DNA of 64,000 bases, from assembly GCA_947172645.1 (NCBI GenBank), contig CAMWBY010000002.1:186001-250000 (forward strand), written 5' to 3'. The notes under the pieces are model-generated. The model did no database searches. It saw nothing but the letters and a program-made list of their open reading frames with translations, and was not told where the DNA came from. Shown here piece by piece: positions 35,937 to 44,743 of the stretch (position 1 is the first letter of the stretch; each line of letters opens with the position of its first letter). The position numbers and the translations under genes are program-made. The DNA is from an uncultured Lachnospiraceae bacterium (GTDB taxonomy: Bacteria; Bacillota; Clostridia; Lachnospirales; Lachnospiraceae).

Positions 35937-37777
35937 CCGTTTCGATGATAATACTGGCCGACTGCCTCTGCGCCGTCATTTAGCGCAATCGTTCGGTGGA
36001 ACAGATTGGTCCTGGTAAAACAAAACGTCAGAACCAACACAGCCGCCACCCCTACCGCACAAACCGCAACTTTCTTATCAAACCGCAATTTCGCCGTTCG
36101 CTTCCCGCCTGCCGCGCCAAGCGTCTTTGCCCAATCGTAAAATCCTTTTACCGCATAGGGAATGATAACCGCAAAATAGGGAATGGTATAGGACGCGCTC
36201 GCCTCCCATACCATATGGAACAGATAGCCGCCTAAGAAAATAACGATTCCCATCAGTTCATACAGATTCCGGCTGTTCCAGTTAAGGAAAAGATAGAGCA
36301 AAATCCCCGACCAAACGAGGGTCTGTACATAATTCAGCCATACGGAAAGCGCCACGCTGCCTTTGCCCTCAATCAGGCTCCTCACAGGCGCCGCTATCTC
36401 CACGGCTGATTTCCGTCCGCGCATCCTTTCCATGCTGATAAAAGTAGGGTCGTTCCACTGGTATGCCGTCTTCCTTGCGAAAAAAGTGACGCCCTCATCC
36501 AACGGGTTCTCCGTCATTCTCTTTATAATCTTTCGCAAATCCGCAAAGGACTGCTCGGTGGCCAGCTTCGTGTCATAATTGTTTCTGACAAAGACATCGC
36601 CGTTATAGCCGTTGTAATCTCCCGGGCCTTTGGGCGCTTCCTGCAGCCCCATAACCACCCAGGATATCATGACTTCGCCCTCCGGCATGTCATATCCCGA
36701 CAGATGCTCCACCCATGCCTGGCTAAGCCTGCCGCATCCCCATACACTGAACCACATCAACGCCACGAAAGCGGCCGACGAGATACATTTCTTCCATTTA
36801 TCCCGATTTTCCTTATTCTGGAGCAGCGTATCGGCCATATCATAAACCATGAAACACGTCGCCGCCACAAGATAGATAAGACAATTCATTTTCAGTACCG
36901 TGGCTATTCCGATGCAAAGAGCCGCCGGAACCATATACCGGTATTTCCTCGTCTCCACATACCGGACCGCCAGATACACCATCCCCAGGGAACACGCCAT
37001 CCCCGGCAGGATGCCATACACATATGTGACGAAGAAAAAAAGCGGCGTCCAACACATTAACGCCACATATACCAACACCGGAAGCCGCCGTTCTTTCTTC
37101 CAGAAAGAGCGCGCCATAAGAGAAAGCAGAAGATAGATAACCGCAAGCGCCGCCGCGTTGACTACCTGCGGGCCGATATAGCTCTTCGTCCCGTACAGGA
37201 AGGTAAGTAGATAATAGAACAGCACAATACCCGCCTGGAAAGGATAACAGAAAAGATAATTCCCTTCCTCAAAAGCAGAAAAATCCCCTGCCCGCCACTC
37301 CAATGCGATGGCATACACCTTCGCAGGGTCGGAGCCCGGCCTCATCTGCGTCAGCGCAATCCATAATATACCCATCCCAAAAAGCACAAGGCTAAGCCAA
37401 TATAAAGAAGTCCCCTTCCCGTATTCCATTTCCATGCGCCCATCCGTGCCGCCATGGCTCTCCTGTCCGGCGCTTACAGTGCCCGCCCTGCCATGCTTTA
37501 ACCACGTCATCCCACTGCCCTGGCCCTCCTGCCTGCGGCGGCATATCCTGCCGATAACGGCGCACAACAGACTAACCAGTACAAACACCAGCAAATGCTT
37601 CCATGGGCTGTCCGGAATATTCATCGTCCTGCCGTATGTGCCGCCGTCTTCCCTCACAGCCCTTCCCACAAAACTGGTACTGAAAATGCTGTGCAGAAAC
37701 AGTACAAAAACGACAGATGCGGCAAGAGTCCTGATAACAGAATTTGCCAATTGATAAAGAAACCGTTGCTTTTTCAA
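35933..37777 (-). CDS. Polytopic membrane protein, PMT/GT39-like
   Basis: 614 residues from a TTG start at 37777 with a perfect GGAGG six bases upstream; another in-frame TTG at 37795 lies before that site. Helix 1 at about 15-35 is followed by a basic linker of about 85 residues, and then about ten helices. The loop LEWRAGDFSAFEEG after helix 3 contains an acidic pair typical of mannosyltransferase-like (GT39/GT-C) proteins. A TM-rich second half ends with a basic cytoplasmic piece and a last helix. The gene is monocistronic or follows the CotH gene at 37813 by 35 bases, same strand. Probable transfer of a lipid-linked sugar outside; substrate unknown. Confidence 0.75.
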   Translation of the reverse strand: MKKQRFLYQLANSVIRTLAASVVFVLFLHSIFSTSFVGRAVREDGGTYGRTMNIPDSPWKHLLVFVLVSLLCAVIGRICRRRQEGQGSGMTWLKHGRAGTVSAGQESHGGTDGRMEMEYGKGTSLYWLSLVLFGMGILWIALTQMRPGSDPAKVYAIALEWRAGDFSAFEEGNYLFCYPFQAGIVLFYYLLTFLYGTKSYIGPQVVNAAALAVIYLLLSLMARSFWKKERRLPVLVYVALMCWTPLFFFVTYVYGILPGMACSLGMVYLAVRYVETRKYRYMVPAALCIGIATVLKMNCLIYLVAATCFMVYDMADTLLQNKENRDKWKKCISSAAFVALMWFSVWGCGRLSQAWVEHLSGYDMPEGEVMISWVVMGLQEAPKGPGDYNGYNGDVFVRNNYDTKLATEQSFADLRKIIKRMTENPLDEGVTFFARKTAYQWNDPTFISMERMRGRKSAVEIAAPVRSLIEGKGSVALSVWLNYVQTLVWSGILLYLFLNWNSRNLYELMGIVIFLGGYLFHMVWEASASYTIPYFAVIIPYAVKGFYDWAKTLGAAGGKRTAKLRFDKKVAVCAVGVAAVLVLTFCFTRTNLFHRTIALNDGAEAVGQYYHRNG

Positions 37778-37797
37778 TAGAATCCTCCATGCCAAGA

Positions 37798-37824
37798 CTG
37801 AAAGGTTTTCTTTCAGCCTTTTTT
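37798..37824 (+). terminator. Weak intrinsic terminator candidate (plus strand)
   Basis: A 7-base stem CTGAAAG/CTTTCAG with a 5-base loop, then CC and six T, reading rightward. No plus-strand gene ends nearby, so it may only stop antisense transcription or be chance. Confidence 0.2.
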
Positions 37825-39882
37825 CCTAAAAAACAGCCAGGATGCCGCACCGCCAAAAACAACGCCGCACAATCCGGCGCAGCCCGCCGCGAACAACATG
37901 CACAAGACCACAAACCGCTTACTGTATCCCCCGTTGCCTGCGCTCTGGCCCTGCCCTGCTTCTTCCGTCCCCTGGTTCTGAATCTCTTCCCCGAAGGCGC
38001 CCTGCTGCGTACCTTCTTCCACATCAGAAACAATCCTCATGTCCTGATAAACCGGACGGCCCGTCTCACAGCCTCTACTGTCCTCATATCGCCATCCAAC
38101 ACACCCAAACATCTCCTGAAGGAAATCCGACACTTCATCCGGAACCTTCTCCCCTGTAAGAACGTAATATCTTCTGCTGTCATACTTTCCCTTGGATGCG
38201 CTGTTCACATACTCAACCTGGCGCCACTGCTCCGGCGCGTCAAGATACGCCTGCATAAACGCATACCTGACGTTCAGATAATGAGCCGCATACTTGGCAG
38301 CATCCCCGGAATTCTCATACCCTTGGTTGAAATCCTCGTAATGGCGGCTGTCCGGCAGCCCCCAGCGTACATCGTCCATAAGGACAGACGCCTGAATCTG
38401 TCCACTCTTGTTTTCCATTTCCTCCTGAAATTGCTTCTCCGCCACCGGCCCATATTGTCCGGCAAACCGTTCTTTTACATCCTGCCTGAAATACTCGCAT
38501 GCAAAGAGCTTCTCCCCCAGGCCGGGCACGAAGCAAGTCAATCTCTCATAATGAGCCTCCTGCGCATTGCCCAGGGAACGGTCGAAATCCATATCCAGCC
38601 CTGCATAGAGTTTACTGCCCGTCCCGCCCGGCACAAGATAGCAAAGATTTGTCCTGTTCAGCGCCGGCTCGTTGGATAATCCATATAAAACATACAGGCA
38701 TGCAAAAGAATCGATGTCAAACATTTCTCCAAGCCGCCTGTAATCTTCCTCCGAATCGCACCGCTCTATCCGCTCCAATATTGCATCCACATAAGCGCAC
38801 GTAGCGTCCTGTTCTTCCTGTGCGGTATTATCTGGCAGCCGGGTCTCATAGCCTTCCGCGCCGTTTAACAGGCAGACTGCCTGTCCGTCCCCATCCTGCC
38901 TGCAAACAAGATAATTTCCCGCATACTCGCCATTCAGCCAAATATCCACATAGGCAGAGCGCACCCCATAAGGCAGCCCCATATCCGCCGCCATATCATA
39001 TACTGTCTTGTTCCGCAGGCGGCTCATATCATAGGCGTTGGCCTGGAGCATCCATCTTGTGTCGCTTCCCATGCCAAGCACATCCTGCGGTTTATCAAAA
39101 TCCATCTCATAATTCTTTTTTGGAGCATGAAAATCTGCATATGCCCTGTCCGCTATGCGGCTGATTGTTCCGGCGCTGTCCGCGGCGCCTGTCTCCGCTA
39201 TACACAGGAAACTTCCCTTCACGGCATGGCTTTCCCCGTTACGCTGCAAATCCTCATCGCCAATCACCTGCTCCTGCGGCGTTTCATCTCCTTCTGTCTT
39301 GCCTGCGCCAGGCAGCGCTCCCGCGTCCGTGCGAATATAAAGAGCCGGGAGGTTGGCCGACTGCATTACACAGAAACGGTACTCCTGGCATTCTTCTTCA
39401 TCGCCACTTCCGCTTTGGCCAATCTCAAGGACAGCTTCGCCCTGCTCCGGCAACGCCAGTCTCTCTCCGTTCCTCACTGCCCTGCCGTCGCAGATGATTG
39501 TATATTTACCCTCGTCATACTGCCATGTAGTTTCTTCCGGCCGCGCATAGGCGGGCAGGAAAAAATAACACGCATCGTTTTGTATGTATAGTTTGATATT
39601 CTGTGTACCCTCCGCAGACTTGACCACCGCCAGAATATCGCAGAACCGCTCCGGGGAAATCACAGTCTCTTCCCCGCCGTCTTCACCGTCCAACGCTTGC
39701 CCCGCCTCGTCTGCTCCCGGCTGCGCCGTCTGCTTCGCAACTTCACCTTCTATAACCGCCTGCTCTCCCGCCGCCTCTTCCCCCGGCGTCCTCGCCCAAT
39801 AAAATGCACTGTATAACACAACCGCCGCAAACAATACAATAATGCATATGTTCCTGACTCTTCCAACCATGTTTCTGTCCAT
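37813..39882 (-). CDS. CotH-family protein with C-terminal anchor and changed nucleotide loop
   Basis: 689 residues from the ATG at 39882, which has GGGGAAC just upstream; an earlier GTG at 39942 is possible. An N-terminal helix (about 8-28) is followed by an acidic linker. In the CotH core the Gly-rich loop RGRGNSS is absent: the segment at its place reads AYADFHAPKKNYEMDF. The helix SRLRNKTVYDMA and the acid motif LDMDFDRSLG are kept. After a low-complexity Gln/Glu/Gly-rich stretch a last helix and a basic tail (LFFRKKG) anchor the C-terminus. It therefore lies between a full CotH and the degenerate one at 29776. Its own role is unknown; surface phosphorylation or a binding role are both possible. 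Confidence 0.8.
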   Translation of the reverse strand: MDRNMVGRVRNICIIVLFAAVVLYSAFYWARTPGEEAAGEQAVIEGEVAKQTAQPGADEAGQALDGEDGGEETVISPERFCDILAVVKSAEGTQNIKLYIQNDACYFFLPAYARPEETTWQYDEGKYTIICDGRAVRNGERLALPEQGEAVLEIGQSGSGDEEECQEYRFCVMQSANLPALYIRTDAGALPGAGKTEGDETPQEQVIGDEDLQRNGESHAVKGSFLCIAETGAADSAGTISRIADRAYADFHAPKKNYEMDFDKPQDVLGMGSDTRWMLQANAYDMSRLRNKTVYDMAADMGLPYGVRSAYVDIWLNGEYAGNYLVCRQDGDGQAVCLLNGAEGYETRLPDNTAQEEQDATCAYVDAILERIERCDSEEDYRRLGEMFDIDSFACLYVLYGLSNEPALNRTNLCYLVPGGTGSKLYAGLDMDFDRSLGNAQEAHYERLTCFVPGLGEKLFACEYFRQDVKERFAGQYGPVAEKQFQEEMENKSGQIQASVLMDDVRWGLPDSRHYEDFNQGYENSGDAAKYAAHYLNVRYAFMQAYLDAPEQWRQVEYVNSASKGKYDSRRYYVLTGEKVPDEVSDFLQEMFGCVGWRYEDSRGCETGRPVYQDMRIVSDVEEGTQQGAFGEEIQNQGTEEAGQGQSAGNGGYSKRFVVLCMLFAAGCAGLCGVVFGGAASWLFFRKKG

Positions 39883-40067
39883 CTGTTCCCCGTACGCCCT
39901 GTATGCCGTTTCTTTACGCGCGTTTCCTGTTGATTCTTTCACCTATTTCCATTATCAGATTTTACCTTATTTCCATTAAATATGCAATGTTGCAGTTTAC
40001 AGTTCATTTTAAATCATGTTCTCACGGAATACACAGCCAGTGCGCATTGTCTGACCTCTGAATAGCC

Positions 40068-40096
40068 TTGAACATTCAAACCGCACGTGCTATATT
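40068..40096 (+). promoter_or_regulatory. Predicted promoter of the sulfatase-like gene
   Basis: TTGAAC, 17 bases, TATATT. The hairpin element at 40099-40115 begins three bases after the -10, so it would form the first bases of the mRNA, as at 32791-32818. Confidence 0.5.
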
Positions 40097-40134
40097 AAAA
40101 CGAGCGGAGCTCGTTTACAAGCAAAGCCCGTTTT
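40097..40134 (+). repeat. Leader hairpin repeat (module copy 3)
   Basis: AACGAGC-GGA-GCTCGTT stem-loop, then TTACAAGCAAAG and CCCGTTTTA. Compared with 32797-32850 this is the same element with about 13 internal bases missing and a three-base change in the hairpin loop. Confidence 0.55.
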
Positions 40135-40159
40135 ATTTTGTCTATCCAGGAGGGACATC

Positions 40160-42310
40160 ATGTTATCTGCATATATAGGAATCACGGCATTGTGCGTATT
40201 ACCCGGCATATTGGCCTGTATCATCCATTTGTATTTATCGAAAAGACAAAACCGCACGGTCAGCCCCGGAAGAATCGCCGTATTTTATTCCGGTATTTTT
40301 TATGGTTTTCTGTCCGCTGTCAAAATGGTTCTTGACGGTGGAAACGCTACGCTGCCGGAAAGTTTCCGTGACATTGTCCCCGCCACTTACCTGCACTATA
40401 TAGCGCCTATCCTTTTCCTTGCCTTCATACTTCCCATACTGGCGCATCTGCTTTTTCGGAACTTAGACTTGTCGCGCTTTATGTCTCTTGCAGACTCCTT
40501 GACGTTTGCCGTCCTTGCCCTCGGATTTGTCATCTCTAACAGAGTTTGCCATTATTTTTACGTGGGGGCAATATTCGTCTGCGTCTTGTCCGCATTTGTC
40601 GTGACTCTGCGGTATCACGGTGAAATTTTGTACGTTTCCAAAAACAATCTCAGACAAAGAATCCAATATGCAGTTCCATCAACTCTTTTTTACGTGGTAA
40701 CTGTCCTGCTTTCCCTGCCGGGAACTTTATTCTTAAATAACCGGGAAGAAATTCCTTTTGCCCCGCTTTCCTTTGCCAAAGCGCTTCTCATCGGGGCGGT
40801 TGTCTATTTCTGTATCATTGCCGGGGCAGGCATATTGCTCCTGACCAAAAGACAGTTGGAATGGTTTTATACGGCCTTATTCGCGCTAACATTCGTAGGT
40901 TACCTGCAAAACATGTTTTTCAACGGGCACATGACTTCCATGGACGGCAAAATGCAGGAGTGGGAGAGCGTGCAGCTCTGGGGCAACGCCCTGATTTGGA
41001 TTTTGCTCCTAACAGGTATTATCCTTCTGAAAGCGCGCCTTTCTATTGACGTTGGGAAAATATACCGCATTATCTGTACCTATCTGAGTCTGGTACAGAT
41101 TGCGTCTCTTGGATTCTTGTCTGTCCAGACGCTCCTCAGCCCGGAAGAAGCCGAAGAACCCTCCGACGAATGGATTCTGTCCACAGGGAAATCACTGGAA
41201 CTGCATCCCGACCATAATGTGCTCGTATTTATCCTGGACTGGTATGACGGACAGATATTAGAACAGATTCTCGAACAGGAACCGGATTTTCTTGCCCCGC
41301 TCGACGGCTTTACCAACTATTCCAATGCCACAAGCTTGTATGCCTTCACCGAATGGTCGCTGCCCTATCTTCTCACGGCAGTCGAATGGCCATATGACAT
41401 GGACAAAGACGAATACAGCGAATATGCTTTCCAAAACAGCGACATGCTGCAATCCATTAATGCTGCGGGTTATGACGTGGGCGTCTATACCGACCTGAAA
41501 TACATTGGTCAAAACGGTACAGACCAAATATGCAACTATGTCCTGTCTGAACAGTACTGCCGCATATGGGATACTGTCAATCAAATGATGGAATGCTCCA
41601 AATACCAGACTGCTCCTCTGTGTCTGAAAAACCTGTACTGGTACACAACGGATGAAATCGTCGCTCTGGAAAGCACCAAAACCTATAAGCCCTGGATTAC
41701 TTACAATGATGTGCCGTTTTGGACGGACATCACCGGAAACGGCCTTACCATAAACTCCAAGGCGAAAAACCAAGGGAGTTTCCGCTTCTACCATATGTAC
41801 GGCGCCCACGAACCTTATCTGATGACGGAAAACTGTACAGAAACCGAAGACGGACAGATGCTTTCACAGGCAAGAGGCAGCATGAAAATCGTCTATGAAT
41901 ACATGAACCAGTTAAAGGCCCTCGGACTGTATGATAACGCCACAATTATCATCACCGCGGACCATGGACAGAACTACACCTATGACCCTCTCAGGGCGGA
42001 TTTCCTTCCCGATATGGGCCTACAGACTACTTCCTATCCGATTCTCTTAGTTAAAAATGCAAAAGAGACAAGAAAAGGCGTATCAGAATCAAAAGCGCCC
42101 GTGTCCCACACAGAAGTCATCGCAACCATTGTGAACGCTATCGGTATAAAAGACAAAGAAAACTATGGTCGGACGTTGACGGAAATAGGAGAAAATGAAG
42201 AGCGTGAGCGCGTGTTTACTTATATGAGAAACGATATGCCTTATGTCAAAAGCGCGATAAACGGCGAGGCAGGAAACCCTGACGACTGGTCGGTTTTGGA
42301 GGAAAAATAG
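40160..42310 (+). CDS. LtaS/sulfatase-family membrane transferase (alkaline phosphatase superfamily)
   Basis: 716 residues: about nine helices to residue 325, then an outside alkaline-phosphatase-superfamily domain. Candidate metal ligands and nucleophile are Asp360 in VFILDWYD, Thr391 in NATSLY, and the Asp-His pair in IITADHGQNY; a HMYGAHEPY motif gives a further His. The order matches LtaS-like phosphoglycerol transferases, although Asp360 stands in for the usual Glu. It probably moves or removes a phosphoglycerol- or phosphoethanolamine-type group on a surface glycan. Strong RBS AGGAGGG. The GT2 gene starts 6 bases later. The promoter and 5' hairpin at 40068-40134 precede it. Confidence 0.85.
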   Translation: MLSAYIGITALCVLPGILACIIHLYLSKRQNRTVSPGRIAVFYSGIFYGFLSAVKMVLDGGNATLPESFRDIVPATYLHYIAPILFLAFILPILAHLLFRNLDLSRFMSLADSLTFAVLALGFVISNRVCHYFYVGAIFVCVLSAFVVTLRYHGEILYVSKNNLRQRIQYAVPSTLFYVVTVLLSLPGTLFLNNREEIPFAPLSFAKALLIGAVVYFCIIAGAGILLLTKRQLEWFYTALFALTFVGYLQNMFFNGHMTSMDGKMQEWESVQLWGNALIWILLLTGIILLKARLSIDVGKIYRIICTYLSLVQIASLGFLSVQTLLSPEEAEEPSDEWILSTGKSLELHPDHNVLVFILDWYDGQILEQILEQEPDFLAPLDGFTNYSNATSLYAFTEWSLPYLLTAVEWPYDMDKDEYSEYAFQNSDMLQSINAAGYDVGVYTDLKYIGQNGTDQICNYVLSEQYCRIWDTVNQMMECSKYQTAPLCLKNLYWYTTDEIVALESTKTYKPWITYNDVPFWTDITGNGLTINSKAKNQGSFRFYHMYGAHEPYLMTENCTETEDGQMLSQARGSMKIVYEYMNQLKALGLYDNATIIITADHGQNYTYDPLRADFLPDMGLQTTSYPILLVKNAKETRKGVSESKAPVSHTEVIATIVNAIGIKDKENYGRTLTEIGENEERERVFTYMRNDMPYVKSAINGEAGNPDDWSVLEEK

Positions 42311-42316
42311 CGGAAC

Positions 42317-43105
42317 ATGCAGAAAGTATCCTTATTGGTAACAACTTATAATTCGAAAGACAATCTGGCTGCCACATTACAGAGTATACAGATGCAAGAC
42401 TATGCGCCCATGGAAGTGGTGATTGTAGACGGACAGTCTGACGACGGCACCATTGACCTCATCCGTGAATTTGCCGGCCAAAACTCCTGTCGGCCCCCTT
42501 CCGGTCAACTGCTGCCAGGGCAAGATACCGTCCCATCCCTGACCGTCCAATGGATTTCGGAACCGGACAGGGGCTTGTACGATGCCATGAATAAGGCATG
42601 GTCCATGTGCACCGGGGAGATTGTGGCAGTATGTAACGACAGGCTGTGCGCCCCGAACACCGTCTCCAAGCTTGTCCGGGCCATCGAAGAAGGGGGTGAA
42701 GGCTGCATCGGCGCCCACGCGGACTTAGTCTACGTAGAGGGGGAGCATATCGTCAGGTCATGGCATATGGGCGAAGGGACGTTGGAAAGCGGCTGGATGC
42801 CCGGGCATCCCACCCTTTTCCTGAAACGAGAAATCTACGAACAATACGGCACATACGATATCAGTTACCGTTGCGCCGCAGACTATGAGTTTATGGTACG
42901 CTTTCTGAAAGATAAGAGAAACCGCCTGGCTTATGTGCCGGAAGTGCTCATCGCCATGTTTTACGGCGGCACAAGCAATGCCGGGTTGCGCAATTATCTT
43001 CTCTCCTTCAAAGAAGGGTATCTGGCGCTTAGAAAAAACGGCGTAAAGTTTCCGCTTATGATTACGCTAAAAAGGACGGTGCGTGTGCTCAGGCAGTTTA
43101 GGTAA
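42317..43105 (+). CDS. Family 2 glycosyltransferase, WcaA/WcaE-like
   Basis: 262 residues. VSLLVTTYNSKDNL opens the GT-A fold, VVIVDGQSDDGT and SEPDRGLYDAMNK are typical of the WcaE/colanic-acid group. At the metal-binding position relatives usually read LNSDDW; here it reads CNDRLCAPN, one residue shorter and with a single Asp, so the DXD motif is altered. A GHPTLFLKRE acceptor-loop motif and CAADYEFMVR are intact. It follows the sulfatase-like gene by six bases and is probably co-transcribed with it. Activity cannot be ruled out, since some members use a changed DXD. Confidence 0.85.
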   Translation: MQKVSLLVTTYNSKDNLAATLQSIQMQDYAPMEVVIVDGQSDDGTIDLIREFAGQNSCRPPSGQLLPGQDTVPSLTVQWISEPDRGLYDAMNKAWSMCTGEIVAVCNDRLCAPNTVSKLVRAIEEGGEGCIGAHADLVYVEGEHIVRSWHMGEGTLESGWMPGHPTLFLKREIYEQYGTYDISYRCAADYEFMVRFLKDKRNRLAYVPEVLIAMFYGGTSNAGLRNYLLSFKEGYLALRKNGVKFPLMITLKRTVRVLRQFR

Positions 43106-43273
43106 TCGCGTATGTAGTTCCCTTCTTCCAAATTGTCGTGATACGTGTTTCCACAACATAATATTGTATGCTTTTCACCCGTTACTCTTCTTTGTTTATT
43201 TAGCGGTATACCTCTTTTGGCTATGCAATAATAAGTCCAAAATAAAGCATTGTACAAAAGAGAGGGCCAATCT

Positions 43274-43624
43274 ATGAGGGAATTACGGGAAATACTGCGA
43301 AACCTGCGCGAAGACCATAATCTGAAACAAAAAGTAGTCGCCAACTATCTGGGTATTTCCCAACAGACTTATTCCAATTATGAGAACGGACGCCGTGAAA
43401 TACCCACATGGGTTGTTATCTCCCTCTCTAAATATTATAAAGTCAGCACAGATTATCTCCTTGGGGCAGATACCAGTTATCTTGGCAGTACCAATCTAAG
43501 AAATACCTATCTGGAAAACATCACCGTACATGATATCATGTATGACATCCAAAAGTTCAATCCGAGTAAACGCAGGGACCTCGTTAAGTTTATCCGTTAT
43601 CTGAAAAATTCCAGAATGTCATAA
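43274..43624 (+). CDS. XRE-family transcriptional regulator
   Basis: 116 residues from the ATG at 43274, which follows AGAGAGGG at good spacing; an earlier start at 43250 lacks this. The first 65 residues form a Cro/CI-type helix-turn-helix (LKQKVVANYLGISQQTYSNYE, shown here in two parts: LKQKVVANYLG and ISQQTYSNYE). The C-terminal half contains a small helical region without an evident ligand-binding fold. It lies between the plus-strand sulfatase/GT2 unit and the minus-strand CDP-sugar operon, with which it overlaps by six bases end to end. It probably controls one of these; no binding site was identified. Confidence 0.9.
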   Translation: MRELREILRNLREDHNLKQKVVANYLGISQQTYSNYENGRREIPTWVVISLSKYYKVSTDYLLGADTSYLGSTNLRNTYLENITVHDIMYDIQKFNPSKRRDLVKFIRYLKNSRMS

Positions 43625-44743
43625 TCTGCCGAGCAGCTTTTCAATCCTCTCAACCATCGTTTCCCATGAGAACTCGGCCGCCTGCTTCCTGATATTGCCC
43701 TGCCAGTCAATCCCCTGGTCCTTTGTATAGAAACTCACAACCGCATTGGCAATTTCATGTGCATTCTGGAACGGGACAATATATCCTGTCTCTTTGTGGC
43801 GCACGACATCGGGAAGCCCTCCTACATCGGTAACCACCACAGGCTTCTCGAAACCGTAGGCCGTCTGTACAATCGCGCTCTGCGTGGCCGACACATAAGG
43901 CAAGACGGCTAAATCAGAAGCGGCAAAGTATTTCTCCACTTCCTGGTCGGGAACGTACCCTTCCACAAGTCGGATGCTGTCTGCAATATGATTGCGTTCT
44001 ATCTGTTTCAGATAAGTTTCTTTATCGTCTCCGAAATCCCCAACTACCCAGAGCATGACATCCGGGATGTTCTCTCTTATTTCCGGTAAGGCGTCCAACA
44101 GATATTTTAGTCCTTTGTACTCTCTGACAAATCCAAAAAATAACAGCACCGGCACATCAGATTCTATATGCAAGAGCTGCCTGGCTTCCTCCTTACACAT
44201 ATCCTTCATCTTAAAAGCATTGAAAGTAGGAAGCGGCGTCACAATATAGTTGGCATCCGGATATACTTTAAGCAAGTCCTTCTCGTCCAAATGGGATTGC
44301 ACAATATAGCCGCTCGCCTGTTTCAACGCCAGCTTCGTCAAAAACCTGTCCATCGGAAACCGTTCATGAGGAAATACATTATGGCAAGTGACTATCAGCG
44401 GGATTTTCTTCAACAACCTGGAAAGAATCCAATAACATGGAGCAAAATACGGATGCCACCACTGGATAATCACGGCGTCCGGCCGAAGCTTCTTAATCTT
44501 TCCCGCCACTGTCGCCAGATTAAAAGGATTGGCCGTGTGAATCCAGTATCGTGTATCTTCCACCTGAAAGCTCTGGTTACTGTAATCTTTTTGCTCCCTT
44601 TTAAACAAGAGCTTCGGATACTGCATCTTATAAGATATCATGAAAACTTCATGTTTCTTCCTCAATGCCCTGCAAAGCAGGCCCGTATAATGGGAAATAC
44701 CGCCTTTATAAGGATAAACCGGCCCAATCAATACAATTCTCAT
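43619..44743 (-). CDS. Family 4 glycosyltransferase
   Basis: 374 residues of the GT-B fold. The N-terminal acceptor domain opens with RIVLIGPVYPYKGGISHYT and has the His-rich HNVFPHERFP; the C-terminal nucleotide domain contains LLFFGFVREYKGLKYL, the ED-type VEKYFAASDLAVLPY and the Glu-rich turn QTAYGFEKPVVVTDVGGLPDV (kept short in fragments: YGFEKPVV). It is the last gene of the CDP-sugar operon and overlaps the upstream gene by four bases (ATGA), so it is a candidate for transferring the CDP-dideoxy sugar or a neighbouring residue. The donor is not proven. Confidence 0.92.
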   Translation of the reverse strand: MRIVLIGPVYPYKGGISHYTGLLCRALRKKHEVFMISYKMQYPKLLFKREQKDYSNQSFQVEDTRYWIHTANPFNLATVAGKIKKLRPDAVIIQWWHPYFAPCYWILSRLLKKIPLIVTCHNVFPHERFPMDRFLTKLALKQASGYIVQSHLDEKDLLKVYPDANYIVTPLPTFNAFKMKDMCKEEARQLLHIESDVPVLLFFGFVREYKGLKYLLDALPEIRENIPDVMLWVVGDFGDDKETYLKQIERNHIADSIRLVEGYVPDQEVEKYFAASDLAVLPYVSATQSAIVQTAYGFEKPVVVTDVGGLPDVVRHKETGYIVPFQNAHEIANAVVSFYTKDQGIDWQGNIRKQAAEFSWETMVERIEKLLGRL

